A stretch of 47,739 nucleotides of DNA from Candidatus Zixiibacteriota bacterium (GTDB lineage Bacteria; Zixibacteria; MSB-5A5; GN15; FEB-12), in assembly GCA_024277795.1 (NCBI GenBank), contig JAJRUL010000033.1, forward strand, positions 1-47,739. The letters are read 5' to 3'. A program made the translations under genes and the position numbers. This document shows positions 28,201 through 35,730 of this stretch, in pieces; position 1 is the first letter of the stretch, and each line of letters opens with the position of its first letter. The notes beneath the pieces were generated by a model that ran no database searches, had not been told where the DNA came from, and saw only the letters and a list, made by a program, of their open reading frames with translations.

Positions 28201-29259
28201 GGTGACCAAGGTTTCACTGGCAACCCATGTGGATCTGGCTTTAACACCTGGACAGGTACTCTTACCTGCACTCCTGTAGCACCTACCTATTGTGCTGCTT
28301 CGGGTGGCTGTGATGAGTATATTGAACAGGTTACTGTCGGAACTATCGACAATCTTACCGCTTGTGACAACTATGGTGATTACACCGCATTGTCAACACA
28401 GATGGAAATCGGAGTAGGTTATCCGATTACTATCGCAATTGGTAATGCTTACAACTCTGACGAAGGTGCTGTTTGGGTTGACTGGAATCAGGATCTCGAC
28501 TTTGATGATCCAGGTGAACAGGTAGTTCTTGATGTCAGTAGTGGTGTTGGACCATACACTGGTACTATCACTCCTCCTGCTGATGCTCTTGGCGGATCAA
28601 CCAGAATGAGAGTCAGGCTCGTATGGGGTTCAACACCGACACCATGTGGTACTACATCATACGGTGAAGTTGAGGATTATACGATCAACCTCGGACTGCC
28701 TATGAGCCCTGCAATGGTACTTGATCCTGATATGATGTATGCAATGTATTACTATGCAATCACACCAATGACCGGACATATTTATATTGGCGGTCCTGAT
28801 GCAGGTGATGTCAACTTGATAGATCAGGCAAGTATACTGATCAATGGTACAGTAACTCCTACTGCAGTAGCAGTTGTTACTGATGCAGGTGGTTATACAG
28901 GCGATGTCCTTGACATCTCTTTCTCAATCACTGACTTCCTTGCCGGCTATATGCCAGCTTGGGATAACATGCAAGAACCATTCTCAGTGAGCGGAACGTT
29001 GAATGATGCTACACCATTTGATTTCACCTCTGCTTTCTGGTTGCGTGGACATATCTCAGGTGATATTAATCTCGACAAAGAGATCAACGTAGCTGACCTC
29101 ACGATGCTTGTTGGATATCTGTTTAAGAGTGGAGAAGAACTCCCATACAAACCTGTTGCAGATATGGACAAAACGTGTGAAGTCAATGTCAGTGATCTTA
29201 TGAAACTAGTAGACAGACTGTTTAAGGGTGGATCAGAATTAGAATCTTGCCACTTTTAG
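25216..29259 (+). CDS. Large secreted multidomain protein (MAM-like, repeated Cys-rich domains, GEVED, dockerin)
   Basis: About 1347 residues; the ATG at 25216 with GGGAGGA 6 bases upstream is preferred over a TTG at 25210. A signal or anchor (to about residue 28) is followed by a charged coiled-coil stretch (to about 120) and a choice-of-anchor/MAM-like domain (VSEDFEGATFPPPMW to GLDDISIND). Three related beta domains follow, each beginning with a (N/G)DxC pattern; the first and third are close copies (NIWY.YTATCDG, YDTK.AAYDG, NDDFCSLQSE, GNQYLIEVGGY). A GEVED domain (WVDWNQDLDFDDPGEQ, YGEVEDYTI) precedes a domain also found in the 47.7-kb gene. It ends with a dockerin-like pair (SGDINLDKEINVADLT, DLMKLVDRLFKGG). 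No catalytic motif is visible, so it is probably an adhesin, scaffold or surface protein. Confidence 0.85.
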   Translation: MFKNKSKVRIVLVLVLVGLCSALALYAGIDRELDKEMRAAQLEARSSATISRNAEVDPDVLAKQQMILDEQVKLEAELANAQNVLKSKKDEWRPGKDAMRTKDEIASLKARLSLSGHPSIKRSPSSIFVSEDFEGATFPPPMWDTINTDPGYGFFQTSWTGGGTQGAFVTWHAAGFIQDEWLLTPPLNVSTANPAELKIEFWMLKGYTYPHDFKVYVDAGAGMVEVWDAASVAYPDFQWYAVSIPIGAYAGGSDIVVGFQYYGEDADLFGLDDISINDDVVVTPTGRCCSGDPASPTCTDGLTQAECTALSGAWQEGADCASSPCPLPGGNDECVNAEYIAGPYPTSVSGTTVGATIDCPGDPDIGDWDAVWYEIELPYAVNNVVIDYCGTAVSPPTISATLFTSCTCDAAARIYFDDGAYVDCGDGVGTPVIGWNGVPGPGTIYYAVWTGGVKADMRAQQAFTFTVDITEPPPAPANDDCATAQEVSDVVDLAFSTTTATADGAGYTTGPNIWYAYTATCDGNATVSLCGSTYDTKIAAYDGVTCSPLGTMLSSNDDFCSLQSEITFPVVAGNQYLIEVGGYSTSAGDGLLNISCAAGGGGSPGDNCSNPLKIDIPALPYSDIGQTTCGRGNSYEDPSDAICMGYYTSGEDIFYEVTVTSTIQVYITLDPKGTSYAGMGLFTSCPPSLTNCVDFVTSSSSSPKSMNCVSLDPGVYYLMIDTWASPNCIPDFDLTITEATGCGGGGGPENDDCANATPVGNVVDLAFNTDAASYDGTGTCLSSPNIWYVYTATCDGEVVVSLCGSGYDTKLAAYDGGTCGSPELACNDDFCSLQSEVSFIAVAGNQYLIEVGGYASSTGSGILNITCSDPCKVDCPPGAITESEACGADENGGCNSTVPAFQTIECGQPICGTAWADAGSRDTDWLEFTLTTNSEVTWTAVAEFPLATGFIETTSPGSIDCSNITGSINPFASTNPCDTAVVTTVLPPGTHWIFVGDQGFTGNPCGSGFNTWTGTLTCTPVAPTYCAASGGCDEYIEQVTVGTIDNLTACDNYGDYTALSTQMEIGVGYPITIAIGNAYNSDEGAVWVDWNQDLDFDDPGEQVVLDVSSGVGPYTGTITPPADALGGSTRMRVRLVWGSTPTPCGTTSYGEVEDYTINLGLPMSPAMVLDPDMMYAMYYYAITPMTGHIYIGGPDAGDVNLIDQASILINGTVTPTAVAVVTDAGGYTGDVLDISFSITDFLAGYMPAWDNMQEPFSVSGTLNDATPFDFTSAFWLRGHISGDINLDKEINVADLTMLVGYLFKSGEELPYKPVADMDKTCEVNVSDLMKLVDRLFKGGSELESCHF

Positions 29260-29284
29260 TCTAAGCTACTGATATAGTCCTTAT

Positions 29285-29321
29285 GGGCGGACAGGTTTTG
29301 AATCTGTTCGCCCTTTTTTTA
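29285..29321 (+). terminator. Terminator after the multidomain gene
   Basis: GGGCGGACAG (29285-29294) pairs with CTGTTCGCCC (29304-29313), one G-U pair, 9-base loop, followed by seven T. Confidence 0.92.
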
Positions 29322-29358
29322 TTCCAACAGAGACACATAATACGCAACATATTTACTG

Positions 29359-29394
29359 AGATCGCCACGTCGCTTACGCTCCTCGCGATGACGG
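29359..29394 (-). repeat. Short interspersed repeat of the CATYGCGAGGAGCG type
   Basis: On the minus strand it reads CGTCATCGCGAGGAGCG then TAAGCGACGTGGCGATCTC. Elements with this wording (ATTGCGAGGAGC..AAGCGACG..GCAATC) are, from general knowledge, scattered in many unrelated bacterial genomes. Outer bases ATCGC and GCGAT are complementary, allowing a hairpin. Confidence 0.6.
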
Positions 29395-29478
29395 TAGTAT
29401 GCAGGTGTTGCAAGATGGATGTTGTGCTACTGGGGTATTGGATCAAGCTCCGCACTATATAAGAGAAAGATTTCATCT

Positions 29479-29522
29479 GCCGTTGTGTCTTGATCCACCT
29501 TGGCGGATTGTGACACGACGGC
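29479..29522. repeat. 44-bp imperfect palindrome (REP-like)
   Basis: Outer arms GCCGTTGTGTC and GACACGACGGC match at 10 of 11 positions; the inner part (GATCCACC, GGCGGATT) is also nearly symmetric. The size and shape are those of REP elements. Confidence 0.65.
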
Positions 29523-29535
29523 TATAAGTAGTTGT

Positions 29536-29586
29536 GACTGTCAACACTTTTGACAAGTCAGAAGCAAAACCTGACAGAAGATTGAA
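29536..29586 (+). repeat. Left copy of palindromic direct repeat
   Basis: Same sequence and orientation as 30413-30467, except for a 4-base gap (GGTC missing) and two substitutions. The outer arms are reduced to CTGTCA/TGACAG and the inner arm has one mismatch, so this copy is decayed. Confidence 0.85.
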
Positions 29587-29659
29587 TGTCATTATAAATC
29601 ATTTTTACTACAAGTTCTCCAATATTAGACGACTAAAATGGTTAAAAAAACCGTTGTAT

Positions 29660-30304
29660 TCAATTGTGTGAGTTAGTATTACAGCAAATTGGCTTTGTTT
29701 TTTGACAGTTTGCTGTTTTGTTCTCTTTCTTTCTCATTGAGCTTGTTATATGGTACTGAATTTTCCTCAGTAAATTGTACGTGCGGGTGAGTTGTCGGTC
29801 AAGACGCATTTCATAGTACAGAATGCGTTTAGCAAAATTCTTATCGGGAATAGCATGTTGCATAACCAGATTAATATAGTCATTTGTATCTTCTGATGAG
29901 AAGTCAAGAGGTACATTTTCGCAGTCATGATATTTCGCCTTGAATTCCTGATCTTGTTGAGCATCATACATCTTCTTGTCGAGATTGTTGAGCTGTTTGT
30001 TTATTTGAGCGGTTTCAGCAAGCGCAACACGGTGAGTCCGCCACAATGCATTGGCAATCTTTCGTATAAGATATTCTTGAAAACAGGATCGAGGATCCAG
30101 TTCCCATCGTAGTGATTCGACAAGCATTTCATAGTCGACTCTGCTTTCTTTGTGATATTTGGAATCGATGACAAGCTTGTTTGAGTAGAGGCCATAGGTT
30201 GTAGCGTTCTGTCCGACTGTCTTTTTCCCTTCTTCGCTCTTGGGGCCAGTAGATTTCTTACTGTTTTGTCTGTTGGCTTTGATTTGTTTTTTTGATACAG
30301 GCAT
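29660..30304 (-). CDS. Unknown protein with STGPKSEEGK N-terminus, inside repeat pair
   Basis: A 214-residue soluble, basic protein. The first 40 residues (KKQIKANRQNSKKSTGPKSEEGK, then NATTYGLYSN) match a pattern I know from many unannotated bacterial proteins (ANRxNAxxSTGPKTxEGK...NAxKHGL). The middle and end are helical: YEMLVESLRWELDP, QEYLIRKIANALWRTHR, ILYYEMRLDRQLTRTYNLLRKIQ. A Lys-rich tail closes it. No catalytic motif of a known recombinase or transposase is visible. The basic N-terminal segment could bind nucleic acid (inference). AAGGAG lies 5-6 bases before the ATG. It is bracketed by the 50-bp palindromic direct repeats. Confidence 0.7.
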   Translation of the reverse strand: MPVSKKQIKANRQNSKKSTGPKSEEGKKTVGQNATTYGLYSNKLVIDSKYHKESRVDYEMLVESLRWELDPRSCFQEYLIRKIANALWRTHRVALAETAQINKQLNNLDKKMYDAQQDQEFKAKYHDCENVPLDFSSEDTNDYINLVMQHAIPDKNFAKRILYYEMRLDRQLTRTYNLLRKIQYHITSSMRKKENKTANCQKTKPICCNTNSHN

Positions 30305-30412
30305 ATATCTCCTTTGTTTGTTTTATTAATTGATAGAGGAGTGGAATCAACACAAACATTGTAGGAGAGATGCTGTCGTTGTTTATTTTATGAGTAACAT
30401 ATCAACTTATAT

Positions 30413-30467
30413 GACTGTCAGGTCACACTTTTGACAAGTCAAAAGCAAGACCTGACAGAAGATTGAA
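30413..30467 (+). repeat. Right copy of palindromic direct repeat (intact)
   Basis: A nested double palindrome. Outer arms CTGTCAGGTC (30415-30424) and GACCTGACAG (30449-30458) are perfect; inner arms TTTTGAC (30429-30435) and GTCAAAA (30438-30444) are perfect with a 2-base loop. A non-palindromic AAGATTGAA tail is shared with the left copy. It lies about 110 bases upstream of the enclosed gene. Confidence 0.88.
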
Positions 30468-30480
30468 ACTTATCGTATAT

Positions 30481-30565
30481 CATATGTTACACGTTACATG
30501 TTACATATTACATGTTTACACGTGTATGCGTTATGGGTTACACGTTACGCATTACATATCACGTT
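30481..30565. repeat. Degenerate heptamer tandem repeat (TTACAYG)
   Basis: TTAC recurs at 30487, 30494, 30501, 30508, 30516, 30538, 30545 and 30552, mostly exactly 7 bases apart, with degenerate units between (TTATGGG, TCACGTT). That makes about eleven heptamers. It lies between the 3' end of the subtilisin gene and the palindrome. Confidence 0.8.
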
Positions 30566-30575
30566 CTTTGCTACA

Positions 30576-33500
30576 TTACCCGCCACAAATTGGAGGCGGT
30601 CCACTTTGGAAGAGGTAGGCAACAAGATATGTCAGATCATCTACATTAATCAGCCCACCTGAACCATCGCAATCAGCCGATGCGGGAACGGGTGGTTGCG
30701 GTCCGCTTTGAAAGAGGAAAGCAACCAAATAGGTGAGGTCATCAACAGTAATCGGCAAGACCCCGCTCCCATTAACATCACCACAGATATATGCTGGTGT
30801 GTCGGTAACTTGTAAGCTCACAGGCATACTAATCGTCCCTGTTGCAACATCATTGCTCGTCAGAGCGATAGTTGCGTTGTACGTACCGACATCCATACCT
30901 GTTGAGTTATAGCTCAACGTGAGGGTATCTGTTTCACTTCCTCCGATGTAACCGTTTATATTATCCAAGGTGAGCCATTGATATGGTGCGCTAAATTGAA
31001 TTGCGAGGGAATCATGCAGGTATGTTGTTAAGTACGCGACCTCTATCCCATCACTACCATCGAAGTTTTCAAGACCAACAGCACAATTGGCAATATCAAA
31101 ACCTGTCGCAATTGATTTGTATTGATAGGTAATATCACCATTGGGCTCAAGTATTACTTGCGCTGTTACTACATCACCTGCATTCCCTGCATATTCGGAA
31201 TAGTCAACAAATTGAATTATACAACGACTACTATTCGTATCGATATACACATGTGCATTCGGGTTGTCAGCATCATCAGGATTAAGATCATCCCATAACC
31301 ACGCCAAGATATTATTCGGAGTAGTTGCAGTCGGCAGTGCAGTTTTGAAGCGAGAGCTCATTGTTGTAGAATCAAATCCTATGATGCCGTTGGAGCCGAT
31401 ATATATTTCAGTGTAATCATTTCCATAGAAATTAAATGTGAACCCGATCGGATATGGGCCACCGTAGTTATCATCGTTGAGATCAACAACCACATCTGTA
31501 CCTGTTCCGCTCACGTCAATCCAATTGAAGGTTGGTCCACCGAGTTCATCAGAATCAACCCAGAAATAACCGAAAGCATCAGGACCTCCAGCATTCCTCA
31601 ACACAGGGAAACCTTCTCTTGGGTCGATACTCCCTTTTTTATCATCATAGATATGAAATCCTTCAGGATATTTCCTGCGAGATGGTTCGACCAATCCTGC
31701 ATTGAGTAATTCAGCAAAGCGCCCATACTTGCTAAAGTTTGGAATCACTGAAGCAGACCATTGCAGTGCACCTAACCCGAGATTGCTGATATACAGTTTA
31801 TCTGTCGTTGAATCATCTATCGGGAGGATTTCCGAAAAGGCCAAAGGAGTTGCAGAAATCAATGGGGCATGGTCAACTCTTATGTCGTCAATATACCAGT
31901 CGTCTGTCAAGGCACCTGATCCTACAGTATGAAAACGTACCTGAAAAGCAGAATGCATGGCATCGGCAGGAAGGTTGAAGTTTACCTGTTGGAAATTTGA
32001 CATTGTCGGTTCTGCACCCAGATGCTGAGCGACAGGCATCCAAGTGCCGACATTATTCTTATATTCAACAGTTAGATCGTCGCCTGCATCGGGTGGTTCG
32101 CCCGAACCGCCTCGCTGATAATAGTATGATAGAATGACATCGGTCTGACCTGTTATGTCCATAATTTGAGTAACGGCTGTATCATTCCCGCCATCTACGT
32201 TCATAGCATAGAGTGCACTTGGAGGATTGGTTCCCTCAACATTGACTTCTACACCTATCGCTGTCAACCAACGTGCAGTAAAAAGGGTATCGAATGGGAA
32301 TGGTTCATACCACGGGAATCCTCCCGGAGCACCTGCTGAGTAGGTAACAACAACACTATAATCGAGAACTGAAGCATCACCTACAGATGTTGCTACAACA
32401 AGGGCAGTGTCATTTGTATTCATAATGGCACCTGCATCAATCGCTACCTTTACCATAAAAGCAAATGAACTTGCGGGATTGATAATACCTGTGTTGCTTA
32501 TTTGTGTTGTTCCCGTTTCGTCATAGATAAAAGCCGGCCAAGTTGCACTTGAGGCACTAAGTACATAGTCATCAGCGTTGACCCCTTTATTCACAACAGT
32601 AAACAGATAGGACACGGTATCACCTGCGGGGCCGAACTGGTTTGCAGTTTGAGGTGTCAATTCAACAGCATACGGTGGTGGAGGTCCGACATAAATATCA
32701 TCAACAAACCAATCATCAAAACTGCCTGCTGTTGCTGTACAACGGAAACGCAATCTAAACCCACTATGTATCATCGTGCTAGGTAATGTCATCGATACTT
32801 CGGCATACGATGTCATATCGGGATTTCCCCCGAAATGTTGTTGTAGCAGTTGCCAGACTCCAAGTGAATCAAGCCCCTCAACAAAAAGATCATCGCCAGC
32901 TTCCGGAGTATCGCCACCGCCTGTTTGTTGATACCAATATGACACTACAACATTGATCTCATTTTTGAGGTCGATTGCCTGAGTCATCATGCTATCGGCT
33001 CCGCTAGGATTTCCGTTCAGGTTAGCACTATACGCAGGTGATGGTTCATTCAACCCGATATCGTTGCTCGTGGCTCCAGATATTAGAACCCATTTCCCGT
33101 TATCTATTGTGGTTGTAGGAAAGTTCTCTGTGAATGGAACTGTTAGTGGTTGTCCGTCTGATGTTGTAATACAACTGCTCGCACTTGATATGAGCGGGTT
33201 TCCAGTTGAAGTAGCAGTAACCACAGCAGTATCAAGGTCACCATAAAGACTTGTAGGAATTATCACTCGAAGTTTGAACAGAACAGTATCATCACCGAAC
33301 ATATTCCCTGAGGATGATATTGGATTGATACCTGTCGCATCATATAACACAGACGGCCACGTATTGTTGGTAACGCTGAGCGTATAATCATCTGCATACA
33401 CACCTGTATTTACTAATACAAAATCATACCAAACTGTATCATCAACAGGGCCAAAGTTTGTTGCGGTTTGTGGTGAAAGTGTCATTGCATATTCGATTAC

Positions 33501-35165
33501 GCTAAATTGGAAAGTTGGTGTTGTATCAACTTTTCCAGCAACATCACCCGCAGTTAGATAATAATCGATAATTGTACCTGCTTGTTGGGCGGGAATGAAT
33601 CCTTCATATTCATCAGGATTGATTGTTGGGGATAGAAGCATTGACGTCCACACCCCTGAAACTTGATAATGGAGTTTTAGGGAGTCTGCCACTAGTGTTG
33701 TATCAGATGTAATACTGGCAACCACATGATAGTCGTTAAGGGTGTCACGGGTATCTGTCAGAGGGGTATGGTTGATTGCAACACCGCATGGATATGCCTG
33801 CACGAGTAACGCAGAATTGTATAGATTCAACCGTCCACCAGAAACTGTGATTCCCGCAAGTGCTGAAATCGGATCAGTGCCATTGAGAATGGCTTGCTTG
33901 ACAAACAGAGCAATTGTTGCTGGATCAAGTTTTGCTTGTTGTAAAAAGTTAGTACATCCGACACCATACATAAATGCTACTGCACCGCAAACCTGCGGAG
34001 TAGCCATTGATGTTCCTGTTTTGTATCCATACCCACCACCCTGTAATGATGAATAAATTGATGTTCCCGGTGCACCAAGATCGATAGTTGTTGTACCGTA
34101 GGCGGCTCCGGAGTTTCTACTGTCAGTATCGGTTGTATTCGTTACTGAGATAAGATAATCAGAGGCACAAGCAGTAGGGACATCACCTTGTACGTCAATG
34201 TCGATATTCAAATTTGCAGTTGCGGCCATTGAAAGAACTCCAACAGCTCCGAGAGAGTCATACATTGCACACCAAAGAGGGAAATTAGCAGGGTTTCCAT
34301 AATCCACACCAAAAGAAGAGTTGGTTGCGACGACAAAAGCACCTAAGGCTCCATTGGTCTGATTGTACAGTGCGCGCATTTCATGTACATACGAATATGC
34401 TGCAACAGCAACCGCTTCCTGACTGGTCGAGCCAGCAACAGGCATGACTTTTACTCCCCAGTTGACACCAACCACACCCGTATTGTTGTTACCGATTGCC
34501 GCAGCTATACCTGCAACATGGGTACCATGATCATTTGAAGGAACAGTCCCGTCATTCGCATACGCATCCCAACCATCATAATCGTCAATATAACCGTTGC
34601 CATCATCATCAATACCATTCCCCGGTACTTCATGGATATTCTTGAAGTAGTCGATATCAGGGTGAGTCAGATCACACCCTCCATCTACGACAGCAACAAC
34701 AATCTGGTCTCCGAATACTGTTGTATCACCTGTTGTTATGTCCCAGGCTTCTACGGCATCAATATCAGCATCAACTGTTCCACCTGATTGGCCTGTATTG
34801 TTGAGTTCCCACTTATTGTTGAAACTCGGGTCATTTGGAAAGGTGGCACGCTCTTTGATATAATGATTGAACTGGGCTATTTCGACTGCTGAATGATTGC
34901 GAACTTCTGCCAGCAATGCTTTATGTTGAGCTGTTTTCATCGCACTCGCGTCATATTGGAACAGCCAGATATTCATTCTTTTAGAGAGAAGCCTGACAGG
35001 ATGCAGTGAATTTGACTTGAATGAATTTGTGAGAGATAGTTCGGCTCCCGAACCAGTCACTTGCACAATGAGATCGCCTTTAACATAGTCAGCCTCACCT
35101 GCTGATACAGATAATGCAGACATACAGATCAACGAAAGGATCAGCAATATCTTAGCTAATTTCAT
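30576..35165 (-). CDS. Secreted subtilisin-like (S8) protease with dockerin tail
   Basis: About 1529 residues from the ATG at 35163-35165, which opens a normal signal peptide (MKLAKILLIL to SVSAG); an upstream in-frame ATG at 35237 would add an unlikely 24-residue leader. A short propeptide-like region precedes the catalytic domain: Asp161 (VVDGGCDLTHPD), His213 (DHGTHVAG), oxyanion Asn282 (TNSSFG) and Ser386 (GTSMATPQ), with a calcium-binding insert (GIDDDGNGYIDDYDG). From about residue 461 to the end the architecture repeats the body of the S1 protease at 18284. One beta-sandwich module (FGPxxDT to WFVDDI) is present twice. The C-terminus is a dockerin-like pair (CGDVNGSG, CDGSGG, DDLTYLVAYLFQSGPPP). 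Confidence 0.94.
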   Translation of the reverse strand: MKLAKILLILSLICMSALSVSAGEADYVKGDLIVQVTGSGAELSLTNSFKSNSLHPVRLLSKRMNIWLFQYDASAMKTAQHKALLAEVRNHSAVEIAQFNHYIKERATFPNDPSFNNKWELNNTGQSGGTVDADIDAVEAWDITTGDTTVFGDQIVVAVVDGGCDLTHPDIDYFKNIHEVPGNGIDDDGNGYIDDYDGWDAYANDGTVPSNDHGTHVAGIAAAIGNNNTGVVGVNWGVKVMPVAGSTSQEAVAVAAYSYVHEMRALYNQTNGALGAFVVATNSSFGVDYGNPANFPLWCAMYDSLGAVGVLSMAATANLNIDIDVQGDVPTACASDYLISVTNTTDTDSRNSGAAYGTTTIDLGAPGTSIYSSLQGGGYGYKTGTSMATPQVCGAVAFMYGVGCTNFLQQAKLDPATIALFVKQAILNGTDPISALAGITVSGGRLNLYNSALLVQAYPCGVAINHTPLTDTRDTLNDYHVVASITSDTTLVADSLKLHYQVSGVWTSMLLSPTINPDEYEGFIPAQQAGTIIDYYLTAGDVAGKVDTTPTFQFSVIEYAMTLSPQTATNFGPVDDTVWYDFVLVNTGVYADDYTLSVTNNTWPSVLYDATGINPISSSGNMFGDDTVLFKLRVIIPTSLYGDLDTAVVTATSTGNPLISSASSCITTSDGQPLTVPFTENFPTTTIDNGKWVLISGATSNDIGLNEPSPAYSANLNGNPSGADSMMTQAIDLKNEINVVVSYWYQQTGGGDTPEAGDDLFVEGLDSLGVWQLLQQHFGGNPDMTSYAEVSMTLPSTMIHSGFRLRFRCTATAGSFDDWFVDDIYVGPPPPYAVELTPQTANQFGPAGDTVSYLFTVVNKGVNADDYVLSASSATWPAFIYDETGTTQISNTGIINPASSFAFMVKVAIDAGAIMNTNDTALVVATSVGDASVLDYSVVVTYSAGAPGGFPWYEPFPFDTLFTARWLTAIGVEVNVEGTNPPSALYAMNVDGGNDTAVTQIMDITGQTDVILSYYYQRGGSGEPPDAGDDLTVEYKNNVGTWMPVAQHLGAEPTMSNFQQVNFNLPADAMHSAFQVRFHTVGSGALTDDWYIDDIRVDHAPLISATPLAFSEILPIDDSTTDKLYISNLGLGALQWSASVIPNFSKYGRFAELLNAGLVEPSRRKYPEGFHIYDDKKGSIDPREGFPVLRNAGGPDAFGYFWVDSDELGGPTFNWIDVSGTGTDVVVDLNDDNYGGPYPIGFTFNFYGNDYTEIYIGSNGIIGFDSTTMSSRFKTALPTATTPNNILAWLWDDLNPDDADNPNAHVYIDTNSSRCIIQFVDYSEYAGNAGDVVTAQVILEPNGDITYQYKSIATGFDIANCAVGLENFDGSDGIEVAYLTTYLHDSLAIQFSAPYQWLTLDNINGYIGGSETDTLTLSYNSTGMDVGTYNATIALTSNDVATGTISMPVSLQVTDTPAYICGDVNGSGVLPITVDDLTYLVAFLFQSGPQPPVPASADCDGSGGLINVDDLTYLVAYLFQSGPPPICGG

Positions 35166-35444
35166 GTTCTTCCCCAGATTGTTATGATAATATATTTTAT
35201 GCGTGGTTTCTTTTCTTAGAGTCAATAGATCAATCATAGAGTATACCTATAATCAGATATGGTCATATTGACGTCAATTAACGCGGAATGCAACCAAGAG
35301 ACGGATTTTCTGCTATCGTCGACAGGCAAGTAACTTGAACAGGTACATAGAGTTATAGCCCTATAAGTTTCTTCTGAAAAATAATAGAGCAGTTCTTCCT
35401 GACATCTATATAATACGCTTTATGGCAGATAAATCAAGGCAAAT

Positions 35445-35479
35445 CAGGCCAAAGATTTTGGCCTGGAAATCATGATTTC
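35445..35479. promoter_or_regulatory. Two abutting perfect palindromes
   Basis: CAGGCCAAA (35445-35453), 3-base loop, TTTGGCCTG (35457-35465), immediately followed by GAAATCATGATTTC (35466-35479), itself a perfect 14-bp palindrome. No T run follows, so this is not a typical terminator. It may be a double operator or a repeat remnant. Confidence 0.4.
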
Positions 35480-35660
35480 ATCACGATTCGACCCGATACT
35501 GAAGAGATAAAACGTATAGTTCTCAAATCAAACTTGGGCTGTTGGTCTCTTGCGATTGAGATGTAGAACAGATGACTCAGTAATACCAAACACGTACTTA
35601 TCCTCACAGGTATTTTTTTCGAAATACTTAGCTTTAGTCAAGGGTATAAGAGTATAAATA

Positions 35661-35683
35661 GACTATAATTGACTACTATAGTC
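35661..35683 (+). promoter_or_regulatory. Inverted repeat in the ric promoter region
   Basis: GACTATA (35661-35667) and TATAGTC (35677-35683) with a 9-base spacer, overlapping a TTGACT (35669-35674) that could be a -35 element. The position, about 50 bases before the ric start, suits a regulator sensing NO or oxidative stress; the regulator is unknown. Confidence 0.4.
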
Positions 35684-35730
35684 CTTGTTTATAGAGTATA
35701 TGTAAACGTAATATAATACGGAGTGTTAAA

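Larger units (their letters stand above)
29322..29659. other. Gene-free repeat-rich interval
   Basis: About 340 bases with no coding frame. It carries three distinct repeat-like elements in a row (29359-29394, 29479-29522 and 29536-29586), listed separately. This clustering marks the left border of a probable mobile or repeat-invaded island. Confidence 0.7.
35166..35730. other. Divergent gene-free interval, 565 bases
   Basis: Must contain promoters for the subtilisin (minus) and ric (plus). It holds four symmetric elements: ATTGACGTCAAT at 35267-35278, the abutting palindromes at 35445-35479, and the inverted repeat at 35661-35683. No coding frame or known RNA was seen. Confidence 0.55.

Noticed and set aside
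30481..30565. CRISPR-like or terminator structure
   Set aside because: Units are 7 bases and contiguous, without spacers, and no stable stem with a T run is present.
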